64,000 nt of DNA from Shewanella sp. OMA3-2 (GCF_021513195.1 NZ_CP090974.1:3980001-4044000); one strand, 5' to 3'. Positions 1 to 12,993 are shown, counted from the stretch's first letter. Numbers and translations: made by a program. The notes: a model not told the origin generated them from the sequence alone.

Positions 1-479
1 TTGGCAACCAACTTGACTTCACGACCACGAAAACCGGTTTCGAGTAAATCATCAAGTTCATTAATTGCTTGTTTTGCTAACGCAACAGCATCAAGACAAC
101 GCTTAAGGTAAGCATTGAATGACTCTTGTACTGGTTTAGGGAGAACTAATTGACGCCCGATAACACGGCCAGAAATGTCTTTTGCTGTGTTGGCGATTTT
201 GTCTTGTTGAGTTAATAACTCAAGTAAATCAGTACGCTCAACAGGCATGAACAAGCCGCCAGGCAGGGTTAAGCGAATTTCTCGTTTTAACGAATCAGCT
301 TCTTTTTCAAGCAAGCTAATTTGTTTACGAATTTTAACCGCTTCATCCCAATCTCCAACCATTGTGGCGTCAAAGAAAGGAACAAGAAGGGCTGCACATT
401 CATGAACTTTATCGATATGCTGTTCTAAAGGCTTTAAAGGTGATTTTGCAAATACACCTAAAATAGAGTTTACTGGCAT
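1..479 (-). CDS. PhoU-like DUF47 family protein (partial, cut by window start)
   Basis: The reverse strand is open from an ATG at 479 to the window edge, giving about 159 N-terminal residues beginning MPVNSILGVFAKSPLKPLEQ. It is helical and charged throughout, with segments such as FFDATMVGDWDEAV, REIRLTLPGGLFMPVERTDLL and LLTQQDKIANTAKDISGR. I recognise these as typical of the TIGR00153/DUF47 PhoU-like proteins. In related bacteria this gene is usually followed by a PitA-type low-affinity phosphate transporter, which would lie left of the window. A role in phosphate transport or its control is inferred from that neighbourhood. Family members are about 225 residues, so roughly two thirds is present. 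No ORF-internal anomaly is visible. Confidence 0.85.
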   Translation of the reverse strand, partial: MPVNSILGVFAKSPLKPLEQHIDKVHECAALLVPFFDATMVGDWDEAVKIRKQISLLEKEADSLKREIRLTLPGGLFMPVERTDLLELLTQQDKIANTAKDISGRVIGRQLVLPKPVQESFNAYLKRCLDAVALAKQAINELDDLLETGFRGREVKLVA

Positions 480-716
480 TGCCGTTTACCTATTTAATTA
501 ATTCCAACTTGTAAAAGCGGGCGCATACTAACTCAAGCGTCCGCATAAAGAAACAGTGTAGTTTCAATTCCGCACTACTGTGATTTACACTTACAATCCA
601 GAGTATAATTTATCTGAGCGGTGCAATCCTAAGGGATTTTTATTACAGAAATGTGACATTGTGAACTAAATATGACGCATTAATGAACATTTGATTACAA
701 GGTAAGTAATAAGTCA

Positions 717-1836
717 ATGAATGCTGAAATTGAGCTGAAACTGCTCGTCTCTACCCAAGACCATGATTCATTCATAAAAACCCTTACTAAACTGTCCAAT
801 GTATCTTACTGTAAAAGTGACTTTTTATTTAATCATTATTTCGATACAAACACATTACAATTAGCCCAATGGGATATGGGCTTGCGCATCAGAGGTTCAA
901 AAAGCTATCAAGAGCAAACCCTTAAAACTGCTGGTAGTGTCATAAATGGTCTTCATAGCCGCCCTGAATATAATGTTCTAACCGCTGAAAAAACACCCAA
1001 CCTTCTTTTTATTTCCCGAGCATATTTGGCCAAAAGGTACTGTAGTCGCCGAGCTAAATTCTGCACTACTGGCTATTTTTGACACAAATTTTACACGGCA
1101 AACTTGGATAATAAACCTCAACCAAAGCAAAATTGAGGTTGCACTAGATAGCGGAGAGGTGATTACACCAGGAAAGCGTAGTGTAATAAGCGAGCTAGAG
1201 TTTGAGCTAATAGAAGGAGAAAGTGCAGATTTAATCTTATTAGGCTTAATGGTGGCTGAATATATTCCACTCAGATTAGGTCAGCAAAGTAAGGCATTAA
1301 CTGGCTATTTATTATCAGGTCGAGTTCCTTATCAATTCAATACTACCTGGCCTACTGAGTTAGATAACCTGATAAATTTAGCCCATATTTGTCCAGAAAC
1401 ACTAAAGCCAGTACTCAAACCATTACTCCAAGCAGGACTCAAGCATTGGCTACAGCTAGAAAGCTATTTGGAATACATGACTAACCTGAGCGATAGCAAA
1501 AGCCATCCACAAGGTGATCAACACAATAAGCAATTGACCGACACCTCGACAAGGGCAGATCTCAACCCTAGTACCTTTGAGCAACTGTTACACTGCATAA
1601 TGGTCATCAACCAATCTATGCTGCAGCACAAAGTGATCAGCGAATCATTAAACCAAGATATTCTGTCACTTATAGAATTAATCAATAGCCTAAGCATCGA
1701 TTTAAAAACACGACAAAACGGCACGTTAGAATTAGCAGAACAAACGTACCCACCTTTAGCCTGTATAGAAAACCTTTGGCAACATAAAGGCTATGGCAAG
1801 CTGCAACTCGCCTTAATGCAGTACCTAATAGGCTGA
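717..1836 (+). CDS. ygiF: YgiF-like CYTH-domain inorganic triphosphatase, interrupted by a frameshift
   Basis: The N-terminal part has the CYTH signature: EIELK at residues 4-8, LRIRG near 56-60, EQTLKTAG and GLHSRPEYNV. These acidic and basic residues line the triphosphate tunnel of class IV adenylate cyclase/triphosphatase folds. The first frame stops at 1082. A second frame, open from about 1009, continues with FPEHIWPKGTVVAELN and SELEFELIEGES, the rest of the CYTH barrel. Removing one T from the T run at 1006-1010 joins them as NLLLFPEH. The joined product is about 372 residues, against about 430 for E. coli YgiF. The C-terminal third is helical but lacks an obvious histidine-rich CHAD pattern. 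The frameshift is probably a sequence error. Confidence 0.8.
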
Positions 1837-1886
1837 AGCGCAACAGGCTAAAACCAAGGCTAAATTAAAGCTCAAATGTCTTTAAT

Positions 1887-3104
1887 CTAACCCAGTAAGG
1901 TTTCTAAGCATTGTTGTTCAATGCCATAAAAAGCTTTAATGTCGGCTATTTGTTGCAATATCGCGCTGTTGTCGCGAGGTTGGGTGCGTTTTTGAGCCAA
2001 AATCATTTTATTCTTGCTAGTGTGTTCAAGTGAAATAAATTCAAACACTTGGGTATCATAGCCGTGGGCTTCAAGCAGTAATGCGCGCAGGCCATCGGTG
2101 ACCATTTCAGCTTCCTGGCCTAAATGAATACCGTGTTGTAATAAAGGTGCTAGCAGAGTCGGGCTTTTCATTTGTGGACGAATTTGTTTATGACAACACG
2201 GCGAGCACATGATAATTTCGGCGCCTGTCTGAATCCCCATATGCAAAGCGTAGTCAGTGGCAATATCACACGCATGTAAAGCAATCATGATATTAATGCC
2301 CTGTGCTTTAAAATGTTGTACATCACCCTGTTCAAACTTAATCCCAGTTAACGCTAACTTGCTTGCGGTTTGATTACATAAATCAACCAACCCTTGTCGA
2401 AGCTCTACGCCAGTAACCTGAGTGCTTACTTGCAGCTTATCGATGAAATAGTCATGCACCGCAAAGGTTAAATACGCCTTACCTGAGCCAAAATCGGCAA
2501 TATGCACTTCACTGCTGTTGGCAAGGCCAGTGTTATCTATTGCCCGCGACAGTACTTCAATAAACTTATTAATTTGCTTCCACTTACGCGACATAGCGGG
2601 AATAATTTCGCCGCTGGCATCAGTAATACCTAACTCGCGTAGATAAGGACGGTCTTGTTCAACAAAACGTTTTTTGGCACGGTTGTGCGGCGCAGCTTCG
2701 TTGTTATTTTCGCTATCTATGCCACTGGCTTCAACGGCTTTAGGGGCATTTTTATTACGGTATTTATTGATCAATACCTTGCCCTTCTTACTGATACTCA
2801 GTTGGACCTCCCACTCTTGGGTGATCAAGTGCGCATTTTGAAACTCGCTTTCAAGCCACTGCTGCCACAAGGCCTCAACCTCAGCCAGCTCAACATTTTT
2901 AGTGATGTGATTAGTGCGGTATTCATATAAACAAGATATCAACCGTTGGCCTTTTAGCTCAACTGGACGCATAGCAATACGCTTAAGCTCTTTATTGTCA
3001 CCACAGTATTTTGAAAACACTAAACGTTGCAGCGTATTATCAGCTACAGCATGGGTACATTGTTGTACAAAGCCATTAAGTTCGAGGGTATTAACGTTCG
3101 ACAT
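1887..3104 (-). CDS. SAM-dependent methyltransferase (Methyltransf_32-like)
   Basis: This is a cytosolic protein of about 405 residues. The Rossmann motif I reads VHIADFGSGKAYL at about residues 202-214. Motif ALHACDIATDYAL and a CSPCCHK motif follow in the last third. This combination matches the Methyltransf_32 family, whose substrate is generally unknown; some relatives act on RNA. The reading frame extends to an upstream ATG at 3146, but the internal ATG at 3104 (MSNVNTLELNGF) gives a more natural start, because the 14 extra residues look like leader sequence. The N-terminal 150 residues look like a separate substrate-binding region. It is convergent with ygiF. The substrate cannot be named from sequence. 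Confidence 0.75.
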   Translation of the reverse strand: MSNVNTLELNGFVQQCTHAVADNTLQRLVFSKYCGDNKELKRIAMRPVELKGQRLISCLYEYRTNHITKNVELAEVEALWQQWLESEFQNAHLITQEWEVQLSISKKGKVLINKYRNKNAPKAVEASGIDSENNNEAAPHNRAKKRFVEQDRPYLRELGITDASGEIIPAMSRKWKQINKFIEVLSRAIDNTGLANSSEVHIADFGSGKAYLTFAVHDYFIDKLQVSTQVTGVELRQGLVDLCNQTASKLALTGIKFEQGDVQHFKAQGINIMIALHACDIATDYALHMGIQTGAEIIMCSPCCHKQIRPQMKSPTLLAPLLQHGIHLGQEAEMVTDGLRALLLEAHGYDTQVFEFISLEHTSKNKMILAQKRTQPRDNSAILQQIADIKAFYGIEQQCLETLLG

Positions 3105-3330
3105 TGAAATCTCGTTTACAGTAAATAATTTAAAGCTGCGCGGCACGCAAAGGGTGATAAATCATCACTCACAGCCTATTCAGATACCCTATTCTACACC
3201 ATCTTGCGCAGACAACTCTTGTCTGGATAATATTTGCCTGTGGCCATCAAGTTATCTGTAATCAACCATGCTGCTTGATTTTAATCTTACCGGTATTTTA
3301 AAGGCGTCGTCTTTCCTATGTATCAGCATA

Positions 3331-3364
3331 AAAAGGCACTTTGCACACAGTTAAAATGCCTTTT
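3331..3364 (-). terminator. Intrinsic terminator of the czcCBA operon
   Basis: Arms AAAAGGCA (3331-3338) and TGCCTTTT (3357-3364) form a hairpin just beyond the czcA stop on the reverse strand, with a short T run after it. Confidence 0.6.
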
Positions 3365-3435
3365 AAATTAAGCTATACATAGCATCGTTATCCCATCACT
3401 TTTTAGTCAGAAATAACGACCAGCGATTAAGTTGT

Positions 3436-6560
<3,125 letters not shown>

Positions 6561-6571
6561 AATGTTTCTCC

Positions 6572-7573
6572 TTAATGATGGTGCGCCGCGGCAGATTTTT
6601 CGATATCAGCTTTGATCAAATAGCTGTTTTCAAACACGTATTGCTCACCCACTTCAAGGCCTGATAGCACTTGAGTGTGGTTATCGTCACTGTGCCCTAA
6701 AATGACGGGCCTTAGCTCGTAACGGTCGCCTTCTTTAACAAAAACAACGTCTTGATTCTCCATATTGTGTAGCGCGTGATTCGCCACCACCAAAGGGACA
6801 TCAAGGTGGGCAATTTCAATGTTGGCAGCCAGCATATCGTTAGGGGAAAATGTACCTGTGGCATTGTTGATTGGTACACGGGCAATGATCGCGGTATCGC
6901 TATTCATTGGCGGCAGTATATGTGTAATCGAGCCTTGATATGAGTTGCCACCTCCCTGCAATATGACTGCTTGGCCGACTTTTACTTGCGAGCGGACTGA
7001 AGGAAATATTTGGATTTCCGCCCATAACGTTGCGGTATTAGTGATCAACAATAAGGGCGCATTGTGAGTGGTTTCACTCACATTGACATATCGACCTTGC
7101 ACCATACCGCTAATGGGTGCTAACAAGGTATAGGTTTGTAAGCTGTCATTCGATTCGACTTGCGCTAAACGCTGACCTTTTTCAACCTTATCGCCAATAT
7201 TGACATAAAGATTGGTCACTACACCAGGAAAACGCGCAGTGATATTGGCGATATTATCCGCCGCGAGTGTCAGTCTGCCATAGGCTTTAACGGTTTGAGT
7301 TATGGTGCCTGCTGCCGCTGGCGTTGTTTTTATACTGACTGTTTCAGCTATTTGTGCCGCAATAGTCACATGATTGATTTCATGCTCATCGTGATCATCA
7401 TCACCATGCTTATCCTCATCGTCGTGATCCTTATTTTCGTCGTGTGTATCACCCTCATCATGCTGCGCATGTTTTTTTTGTTCTGACTGTGGCTCATGAC
7501 CGTGATCGTTAGATGACCAAGCTTGACTTGAAAAGGCGAAAAAAAGCCATAGGGGAAAAAGTAACTGTTTCAT
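6572..7573 (-). CDS. czcB: CzcB-type periplasmic adaptor of the metal RND pump, His/Asp-rich N-terminus
   Basis: This 333-residue membrane-fusion protein links the RND pump to the outer-membrane channel. A signal peptide (MKQLLFPLWLFFAFSSQAWS) is followed by about 45 residues dominated by His, Asp and Glu (for example HDDEDKHGDDDHDEHE), a likely metal-collecting segment. The lipoyl and beta-barrel regions follow (ARFPGVVTNLYVNIGDKVEKGQ; LLAPISGMVQGRYVNVSE), and the protein ends in AAAHHH. It lies 11 bp from czcA, so the two are cotranscribed. Adaptors of the CzcB group often carry such metal-binding extensions. No frameshift is seen. Confidence 0.88.
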   Translation of the reverse strand: MKQLLFPLWLFFAFSSQAWSSNDHGHEPQSEQKKHAQHDEGDTHDENKDHDDEDKHGDDDHDEHEINHVTIAAQIAETVSIKTTPAAAGTITQTVKAYGRLTLAADNIANITARFPGVVTNLYVNIGDKVEKGQRLAQVESNDSLQTYTLLAPISGMVQGRYVNVSETTHNAPLLLITNTATLWAEIQIFPSVRSQVKVGQAVILQGGGNSYQGSITHILPPMNSDTAIIARVPINNATGTFSPNDMLAANIEIAHLDVPLVVANHALHNMENQDVVFVKEGDRYELRPVILGHSDDNHTQVLSGLEVGEQYVFENSYLIKADIEKSAAAHHH

Positions 7574-7618
7574 ATTAATGATATTTCCATTTGTATTACA
7601 TTAATGGCAAAGCACGGA

Positions 7619-8899
7619 TTAATCTTGCTCTAATGCTTGGGCAGTAAGTTGTTCAATCAAGGCTTGGTTTAACAGCACTGAAGTTGCGGCTTCTATCAAG
7701 GCTAAACGGGCATTAAGCAGTTCTTGTTGGGCAGACACCCAATCGGCATAACGATAAGCCCCTTTTTGATAGGCTTTTTGGGTATGAGTAAGCGATTCAG
7801 ACAAAATGGGGATTATCTCTTCTCTTAGGTGTGTAACGGCCTCAAATTGCTGCTGACGACTTGAATAGGCTTTAAATAACCGCACACGTAAAGCCAATAA
7901 AGCCGCGTCTTTTTGTGCGCTGACCTGATTTATCGCCGAATTTGCCGCTTGTACATTGCCACTATTACGCTGCCCAGCAAATAACGGCATCGAAAACCCT
8001 AATGTCAGCGCGTTATCGCCAGAAACCTCAAAGTGTTTAACGCCTATCTGCCAACGAATATCGCTACTAGACTGACTGCGAGCCAATTGCCATTCAGCTT
8101 CACGAACGCGCTGCTCATTGGCATACACTTCAATCGCTGGGGTTGTTTCTATGCGCTGATAAAGTGCTTCAAAAGACTCAACCGATTTAAACGCAAACAG
8201 ATCGCCACTTAATGACAAGAAATCAGGCTGATATGAGCCCCAATAGCTCGCCAATATCACTTTACTACTGTTATAACGCGATGCTAATTCCGCCGCATTT
8301 AAGCGCGCATTCGCCAGTGCGGCTTTGGCTCGTAGTCCATCCGCTTGAGACGCTGAACCTTGACGAACCCGCTGATTAACCTGTTGGTATGTTGCCTGCG
8401 CTAACGCAATAGCACTTTCGGCAAGCTGCTGTTTTTCTTGTAAAGAAAGTGTAGTGATAAAGGTTTGCGTGACTTCGCCTAATAAATCTAAGCCAGCGGC
8501 TTTTTTCTGCGCTTCAACGTGGGCAAAACTAGTATCAACAACCGTAGTACGCGCTAACCGTTTATCACCTAACTCAATAAATGATGATAAGGCTAATGTC
8601 AGCTCAACGGCATCAACACCTGAATACTCCCCCGTACCTAATACGTTTTCAGCCTCAAAGCCGATATCGTAAGATGGAGATTGATCAACACTTAAACGTT
8701 GTCCGGCTAATGCTTGGTTGCGCCATTGAAAAACCTGTAATTGCGGATGACGACTTAATGTTAACTGAGCAGCCTTTTCTAAAGTTAATGGCTCAGATAC
8801 TTTCGCATTCACGCCCCCAATAGAAGCAAACGACAGCAATAATAATGCGCTACATAAATAGCATTTATATCGTCGTAATCGATGAATATTGTTTAACAT
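7619..8899 (-). CDS. czcC: TolC-like outer-membrane channel of the metal efflux pump (CzcC family)
   Basis: This 426-residue outer-membrane efflux protein begins with a signal peptide (LLLLSFASIGGVNA). Two repeats of long heptad-like helices follow (LQVFQWRNQALAGQRL; RVRQGSASQADGLRAKAALANARLNAAELASRYNS), typical of TolC/CzcC hairpins. It is the first gene of the operon, about 45 bp ahead of czcB. It would complete a periplasm-spanning pump with the adaptor and RND protein. The leader from the MerR-type promoter to this start is about 240 nt and encodes nothing I can support. Confidence 0.85.
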   Translation of the reverse strand: MLNNIHRLRRYKCYLCSALLLLSFASIGGVNAKVSEPLTLEKAAQLTLSRHPQLQVFQWRNQALAGQRLSVDQSPSYDIGFEAENVLGTGEYSGVDAVELTLALSSFIELGDKRLARTTVVDTSFAHVEAQKKAAGLDLLGEVTQTFITTLSLQEKQQLAESAIALAQATYQQVNQRVRQGSASQADGLRAKAALANARLNAAELASRYNSSKVILASYWGSYQPDFLSLSGDLFAFKSVESFEALYQRIETTPAIEVYANEQRVREAEWQLARSQSSSDIRWQIGVKHFEVSGDNALTLGFSMPLFAGQRNSGNVQAANSAINQVSAQKDAALLALRVRLFKAYSSRQQQFEAVTHLREEIIPILSESLTHTQKAYQKGAYRYADWVSAQQELLNARLALIEAATSVLLNQALIEQLTAQALEQD

Positions 8900-9139
8900 G
8901 TGTTGATAACCTTAACGTTTAATACTCGTGTTACTGACTCGATGGGTTTGTTGGCGGCAGCTTTTAGCCAAGTACTTGTCATCAGACTACAATCACAATT
9001 TAATGCCGTTCGCTACGCACATAAAAACTGAGCTTATTGACTGGCGACGAACAGTACAGTTAACCAGCAGCTCATTCATTTTCAGCATAAAAGCGCTTAA
9101 AATGGGATGAGTAATGAGTTATTCAATATAATTTATGCT

Positions 9140-9170
9140 AGTTTAATCCTTCCAGTAACTAGAAGGTCAA
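9140..9170 (-). promoter_or_regulatory. MerR-type promoter and operator driving czcCBA
   Basis: On the reverse strand a -35 box TTGACC (9165-9170) is separated by exactly 19 bp (9146-9164) from a -10-like TAAACT (9140-9145). Inside the spacer lies the dyad CCTTC-x-AGTAACT-x-GAAGG (9148-9166 on the + strand). An overlong 19-20 bp spacer holding a dyad is the hallmark of promoters activated by DNA underwinding by MerR-family proteins. It points at czcC, while the regulator gene starts 11 bp away on the other strand, so binding could also repress the regulator. Confidence 0.8.
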
Positions 9171-9176
9171 TCCTCA

Positions 9177-9566
9177 ATGAAGATCACTGCCGCAGCCAAA
9201 CTGTCTGGCATTAACAGTAAAACGATTCGTTATTACGAGGAGGTAGGCTTATTGCCGCCGACAAGCCGCAATGCTAATGGTTACCGGGAATATGCCGAGG
9301 CTGATATTGAAAGATTGATTTTTATTCGGCGCTGCCGCGAGTTACACATTCCAATCAAAGAACTGATGGTCCTCGTCAATGTACAAATCGATCAGCAGTC
9401 ACCTTGTCTAGAAGTAGACGACATAATCCTCACGCAACTTGAAAAAGTACGCGAAAGAATTACCGAACTGCTGCAATTGGAAAAAACGCTCAACGAGCTG
9501 GCTCATTCTTGCCAGTTTGATACCGTGTCGCAATGCCAAATTTTACAAAAATTAAAACAAAAGTGA
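9177..9566 (+). CDS. MerR-family metal-responsive regulator (ZntR/CadR/PbrR-like)
   Basis: This 129-residue regulator has an N-terminal winged helix (ITAAAKLSGINSKTIRYYEEVGLLPP; NGYREYAEADIERL) followed by a dimerisation helix. Possible metal ligands are C77 (QQSPC), C112 (AHSC) and C120 (SQC). C77 aligns with the Cys79 of ZntR that distinguishes sensors of divalent ions from the monovalent CueR group, which has Ser there. The C112-x7-C120 spacing fits the metal-binding loop. The gene is divergent from czcCBA with the operator between them, so it most likely activates the pump in response to Zn, Cd, Co or Pb. Which metal it senses is inference. Confidence 0.87.
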   Translation: MKITAAAKLSGINSKTIRYYEEVGLLPPTSRNANGYREYAEADIERLIFIRRCRELHIPIKELMVLVNVQIDQQSPCLEVDDIILTQLEKVRERITELLQLEKTLNELAHSCQFDTVSQCQILQKLKQK

Positions 9567-9616
9567 TAAGTTTATAACGCTGAAGCTTGATTTACTCTAC
9601 ATAGCTACTGCATATT

Positions 9617-10852
9617 TTATCGCTTAGGCAGTGTTGATTCGCTATCTGCAACATGTTGTTTAGGAGGTAATTTTAGTCCGAGCTTATTAGCTAATGGTTT
9701 AATAGCAGCCCCCTGCACAATGACCGAAATCAGTACAATGAAGAACACCATGTGGATCATTTCACGTGAACCTTCAACTCCAGCTGCGGCGGGGATCAAT
9801 GCAAATACAATGGGCGTAGCACCTTTGAGACCGATCATTGATACAAATAAACGTTTACGCCAATTGGCTTGTTTAAACGGCAGGTAACATAGCTGCACAG
9901 CCAATGGTCGCGCGACGAGAATAAGTAATATTGCCGGTAGTAGCGATACCACGAACACGGGCATTAACTGCTGTGGAAATATCTGTAAGCCTAAAATAAT
10001 GAACATTAACGATTGCGCTAACCAAGATATGCCATTGAAAAAATGCTTACTGACTTCAGCACCTTTCTTTAAATAGTTTCCCACTATAACACCGGTAATA
10101 TACACAGCAATCAGTTCGTTACCGCCTAAGATCCCCGTACTGGATACCGTGATAGCAAAGGTTGCCAAAATAAATACCGGAATAAGCCCAAATTCGGGCA
10201 ACTTAATGCGATTAAGTGCCCAAACCGCCATTTTACCCATAACTAGCCCAATTACGGCGCCAACACCAATCTGCTGAGCAAGATCCGATAGCACTGAAAC
10301 GGCTGTCGGCGTGCCATTGGCACTATTGATAATAAAGTCGGTTAACATCACCACCATTAACAAGGCTACAGGGTCATTGGTCGCGGATTCAAACTCTAAA
10401 ATAGTCCCCGTACCATGTTTTAATTGCAGTTTTTTTGACTCTAAAATAGTGAATACCGCCGCAGCGTCAGTAGATGACACTACCGCGGCAAATAACATGC
10501 AAGTGATAAGATTAAAGTCGAGTATCGCATTCAATATAAAGCCAAAAATAATGGTGGTAAAAATCACCCCAGCGGTAGATAACACCCCACCTTCTTTCCA
10601 GGCGAAATGAATGCTTTTTATCGGTGTATTCAGTCCACCAACAAAAACGATGGTATTTAAGGCTATGGTGCCAATAAGCGAGGTAAGTTGTAGATCATCA
10701 TAAACAAAACCAAACTCACCGTTACCAAATACCAAGCCAACGCCCATAAAAATCAATAATGACGGTAAACCTAATGTTTTAGATGGGTGATGCAGTAAAA
10801 TCCCAATGGCCACAAGGATGGAGAACCCTAAAATAATAAAATCAACTGGCAT
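9617..10852 (-). CDS. CPA1-family cation/proton antiporter, NhaP-like membrane core only
   Basis: This 411-residue integral membrane protein has about 12 hydrophobic segments. It shows the CPA1 motifs SSTDAAAVF and ESATNDPVALL, whose Asn-Asp pair is the ion/proton site. It exchanges protons for Na+ or K+ across the inner membrane. NhaP2/CvrA proteins usually continue into a TrkA-C-like cytoplasmic regulatory domain (about 575 residues). This one ends shortly after the last helix with a charged tail (PPKQHVADSESTLPKR), so it is a short form. AAGGA precedes the ATG by 8 bp. It stands alone, with a 300-bp upstream region. Confidence 0.83.
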   Translation of the reverse strand: MPVDFIILGFSILVAIGILLHHPSKTLGLPSLLIFMGVGLVFGNGEFGFVYDDLQLTSLIGTIALNTIVFVGGLNTPIKSIHFAWKEGGVLSTAGVIFTTIIFGFILNAILDFNLITCMLFAAVVSSTDAAAVFTILESKKLQLKHGTGTILEFESATNDPVALLMVVMLTDFIINSANGTPTAVSVLSDLAQQIGVGAVIGLVMGKMAVWALNRIKLPEFGLIPVFILATFAITVSSTGILGGNELIAVYITGVIVGNYLKKGAEVSKHFFNGISWLAQSLMFIILGLQIFPQQLMPVFVVSLLPAILLILVARPLAVQLCYLPFKQANWRKRLFVSMIGLKGATPIVFALIPAAAGVEGSREMIHMVFFIVLISVIVQGAAIKPLANKLGLKLPPKQHVADSESTLPKR

Positions 10853-11156
10853 ATGGGTATTCCTTAGATAATCAATATTTTATCAAATCATTATTTTAGC
10901 ATTGTAATTGTCTAATCTTGCATTATGACTATTTGTTAATTGTAAAACTCGCTGTGTTTGCCAAGCTTGGAGTAGAGTGTCGCTATTATTCTCTGCTTTC
11001 AAGTAAAACCTAATCGAATTTTTAAATAACAAATCGTAAAATACTCAAACCTTTACAGCAACTCTGAAAATATGACACAAACTCAATCTGTTGGATTTAG
11101 CTTATTGAGCTCATCAATTAACCCGAATTGAGGTTAACTATCGATATGTTTCAGAC
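10853..11156. other. Intergenic region upstream of the antiporter
   Basis: AT-rich stretch between the antiporter start and the catalase terminator. It must hold the antiporter promoter. I see no gene, RNA or strong repeat in it. Confidence 0.5.
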
Positions 11157-11190
11157 CAAAAAGAGGGACTGAAATTATTCAGTCCCTCTT
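11157..11190 (-). terminator. Intrinsic terminator of the catalase gene
   Basis: A perfect 13-bp hairpin, with arms at 11161-11173 (AAGAGGGACTGAA) and 11178-11190, is followed on the reverse strand by a T run. Confidence 0.85.
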
Positions 11191-11245
11191 AAGTTTAGTC
11201 TTTTTAGCTTATTATCATCGATACCATGACAATGAAAACGATTTT

Positions 11246-12708
11246 CTATAATCCTAATGCTTTTGCAATACGCTGACCGTAATCAGCATCTGCTTGACTA
11301 AAATGAGCCAGCATATTTTGCTGCACATCTATACTTGCTTGACTAAGTGAACCACTAATAGTGTCAATTAAGCGTTGCTTTTCTTCCGCTGAGAACATGC
11401 GATACAAATTACCCGCCTGGCTAAAGTCATCTTGATTGTAACGACTATAGCGTGCTGCTTCACCATCTAAACGCAGTGGTGGCTCGGCAAAATTAACCAT
11501 CTCTTGCAATGGTGCAGTCGAAGTATTTGGGCCATAGTTAGCACTAGCATCACCACCGGTTTGGCTATCATTAAATGGGCACTTGGTTCCCGCCATTGCC
11601 CCACCGCGTTGATGGTGATTAGCTTTAGCTGCATGCGGGCAGTTAACGGGCAACTGATTATAGTTTGCTCCAATGCGATAACGTTGAGCATCTGCATAAG
11701 CAAACAAACGCGCTTGCAACATTTTATCTGGCGATGCACCCACACCGGGACTAAGTTACTTGGCGATAGTGCCACTTGTTCCACTTCAGCAAAGTAGTTT
11801 TCTGGCATACGGTTCAGCTCAAGCTCACCGATTTCAATCAATGGATAATCTGAGTGCGGCCATACTTTGGTTAAATCAAACGGGTTGATAGCATAAGTAT
11901 TCGCTTCTACTTCTGGCATAATTTGCACGTTAACCGCCCACTTAGGGAAGTTTTTATCCGCCAACGTGACAACCATGTCACGTTGTGAAGAATCAGGATC
12001 GATACCTTTTAATTTATCTGCTTGCTCATTAGTTAAATTGACCACACCTTGTTGAGATTTAAAGTGGAACTTAACCCAAAATCGCTCGCCCTTGGCATTC
12101 CAAAGTGAAAATGTGTGTGAACCATAACCGTGCATTTGGCGATAATTAGCCGGAATACCCCGATCAGACATTAAGATGGTGACTTGATGCATAGCTTCTG
12201 GGTTTTGTGACCAGAAATCCCACATTGCTTGCGGATCTTTAAGATTAGTCTGCGGATTACGCTTTTGGGTGTGAATAAAATCTGGGAACTTAATCCCATC
12301 ACGTAAAAAGAATGTCGGGGTATTGTTGCCCACAATATCGTGATTACCACGAGCGGTATAGAAACGTAATCCAAAACCGCGTGGATCGCGCTCTGCATCT
12401 GCCGAGCCCATTTCGCCGCCTACGGTGGAGAAGCGTACAAACGTTTCAGTTTGCTTACCTACACCATTAAAATGATCCGCTATGGTGTAGTCACTTAAAT
12501 CTTTAGTTAGTGTGAAGGTGCCATAAACACCGGTACCTTTAGCATGTACGATACGCTCAGGAATACGCTCGCGATTAAAGTGCGCCAGCTTTTCAATCAA
12601 ATGCCAATCTTGCAGTAACAGAGGTCCTCTTTCACCTGCAGAAAGCGAGTTTTGATCATCAGCGATTGGCGCACCACTTTGACTGGTTAAATAATTTACA
12701 TTGCTCAT
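11246..12708 (-). CDS. Monofunctional heme catalase (frameshifted)
   Basis: This enzyme converts hydrogen peroxide to water and oxygen. The first frame shows [15 protein letters not shown] with the distal heme His, and [19 protein letters not shown] with the conserved Asn. The second frame carries [15 protein letters not shown] with the proximal heme Tyr, then [11 protein letters not shown]. The frame breaks at the CCGGGA run near 11746-11750. One more C (reverse strand) gives [20 protein letters not shown], the normal catalase sequence. The joined protein is about 487 residues, typical of small-subunit catalases. The start at 12708 ([12 protein letters not shown]) has AGGAG upstream; the frame's earlier ATG is less likely. 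Confidence 0.88.
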
Positions 12709-12993
12709 TCTTATTCTCCTAATTACTTTCAAGTAACCACTGTTCGATTAAATCGTAAACGGTTGCCATTGCGTCGTCCTCGGCTGTCGTTATCGTATAA
12801 AGCGATAATATAGAACAACAATAAACATTAAAAACGATTAAAAACGATGAGAGTAATCGATATAAAGAATGAATAGCGATATGAGGAAGGATCTATATAT
12901 TGCAAGATCCATTAAGAAATAGAGTGAGGTTAGCTTGAGACCAGATAGCGTGAAGTTTGCCATCTCGTATTTTCGTTACTCACATTAAACACA
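12709..12993. promoter_or_regulatory. Catalase upstream region with a small dyad
   Basis: About 285 bp upstream of the catalase start. It contains a TTATCG/CGATAA inverted repeat (12790-12808) and two close copies of TTAAAAACGAT. A regulator such as OxyR would be expected here, but I cannot assign a convincing site. No gene is seen. Confidence 0.3.

Noticed and set aside
1159..1836. Separate gene for the second half of ygiF
   Set aside because: It is the in-frame continuation of the CYTH protein once one T is removed; no ribosome site or family start is present.
7295..7486. Hydrophobic ORF on the + strand in the czcB region
   Set aside because: It is the antisense reading of the His/Asp-rich codons (GTG/ATC-rich), a shadow of czcB.
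11246..11743. Independent small heme protein
   Set aside because: It is the C-terminal part of the catalase with the proximal heme Tyr, displaced by one missing base.
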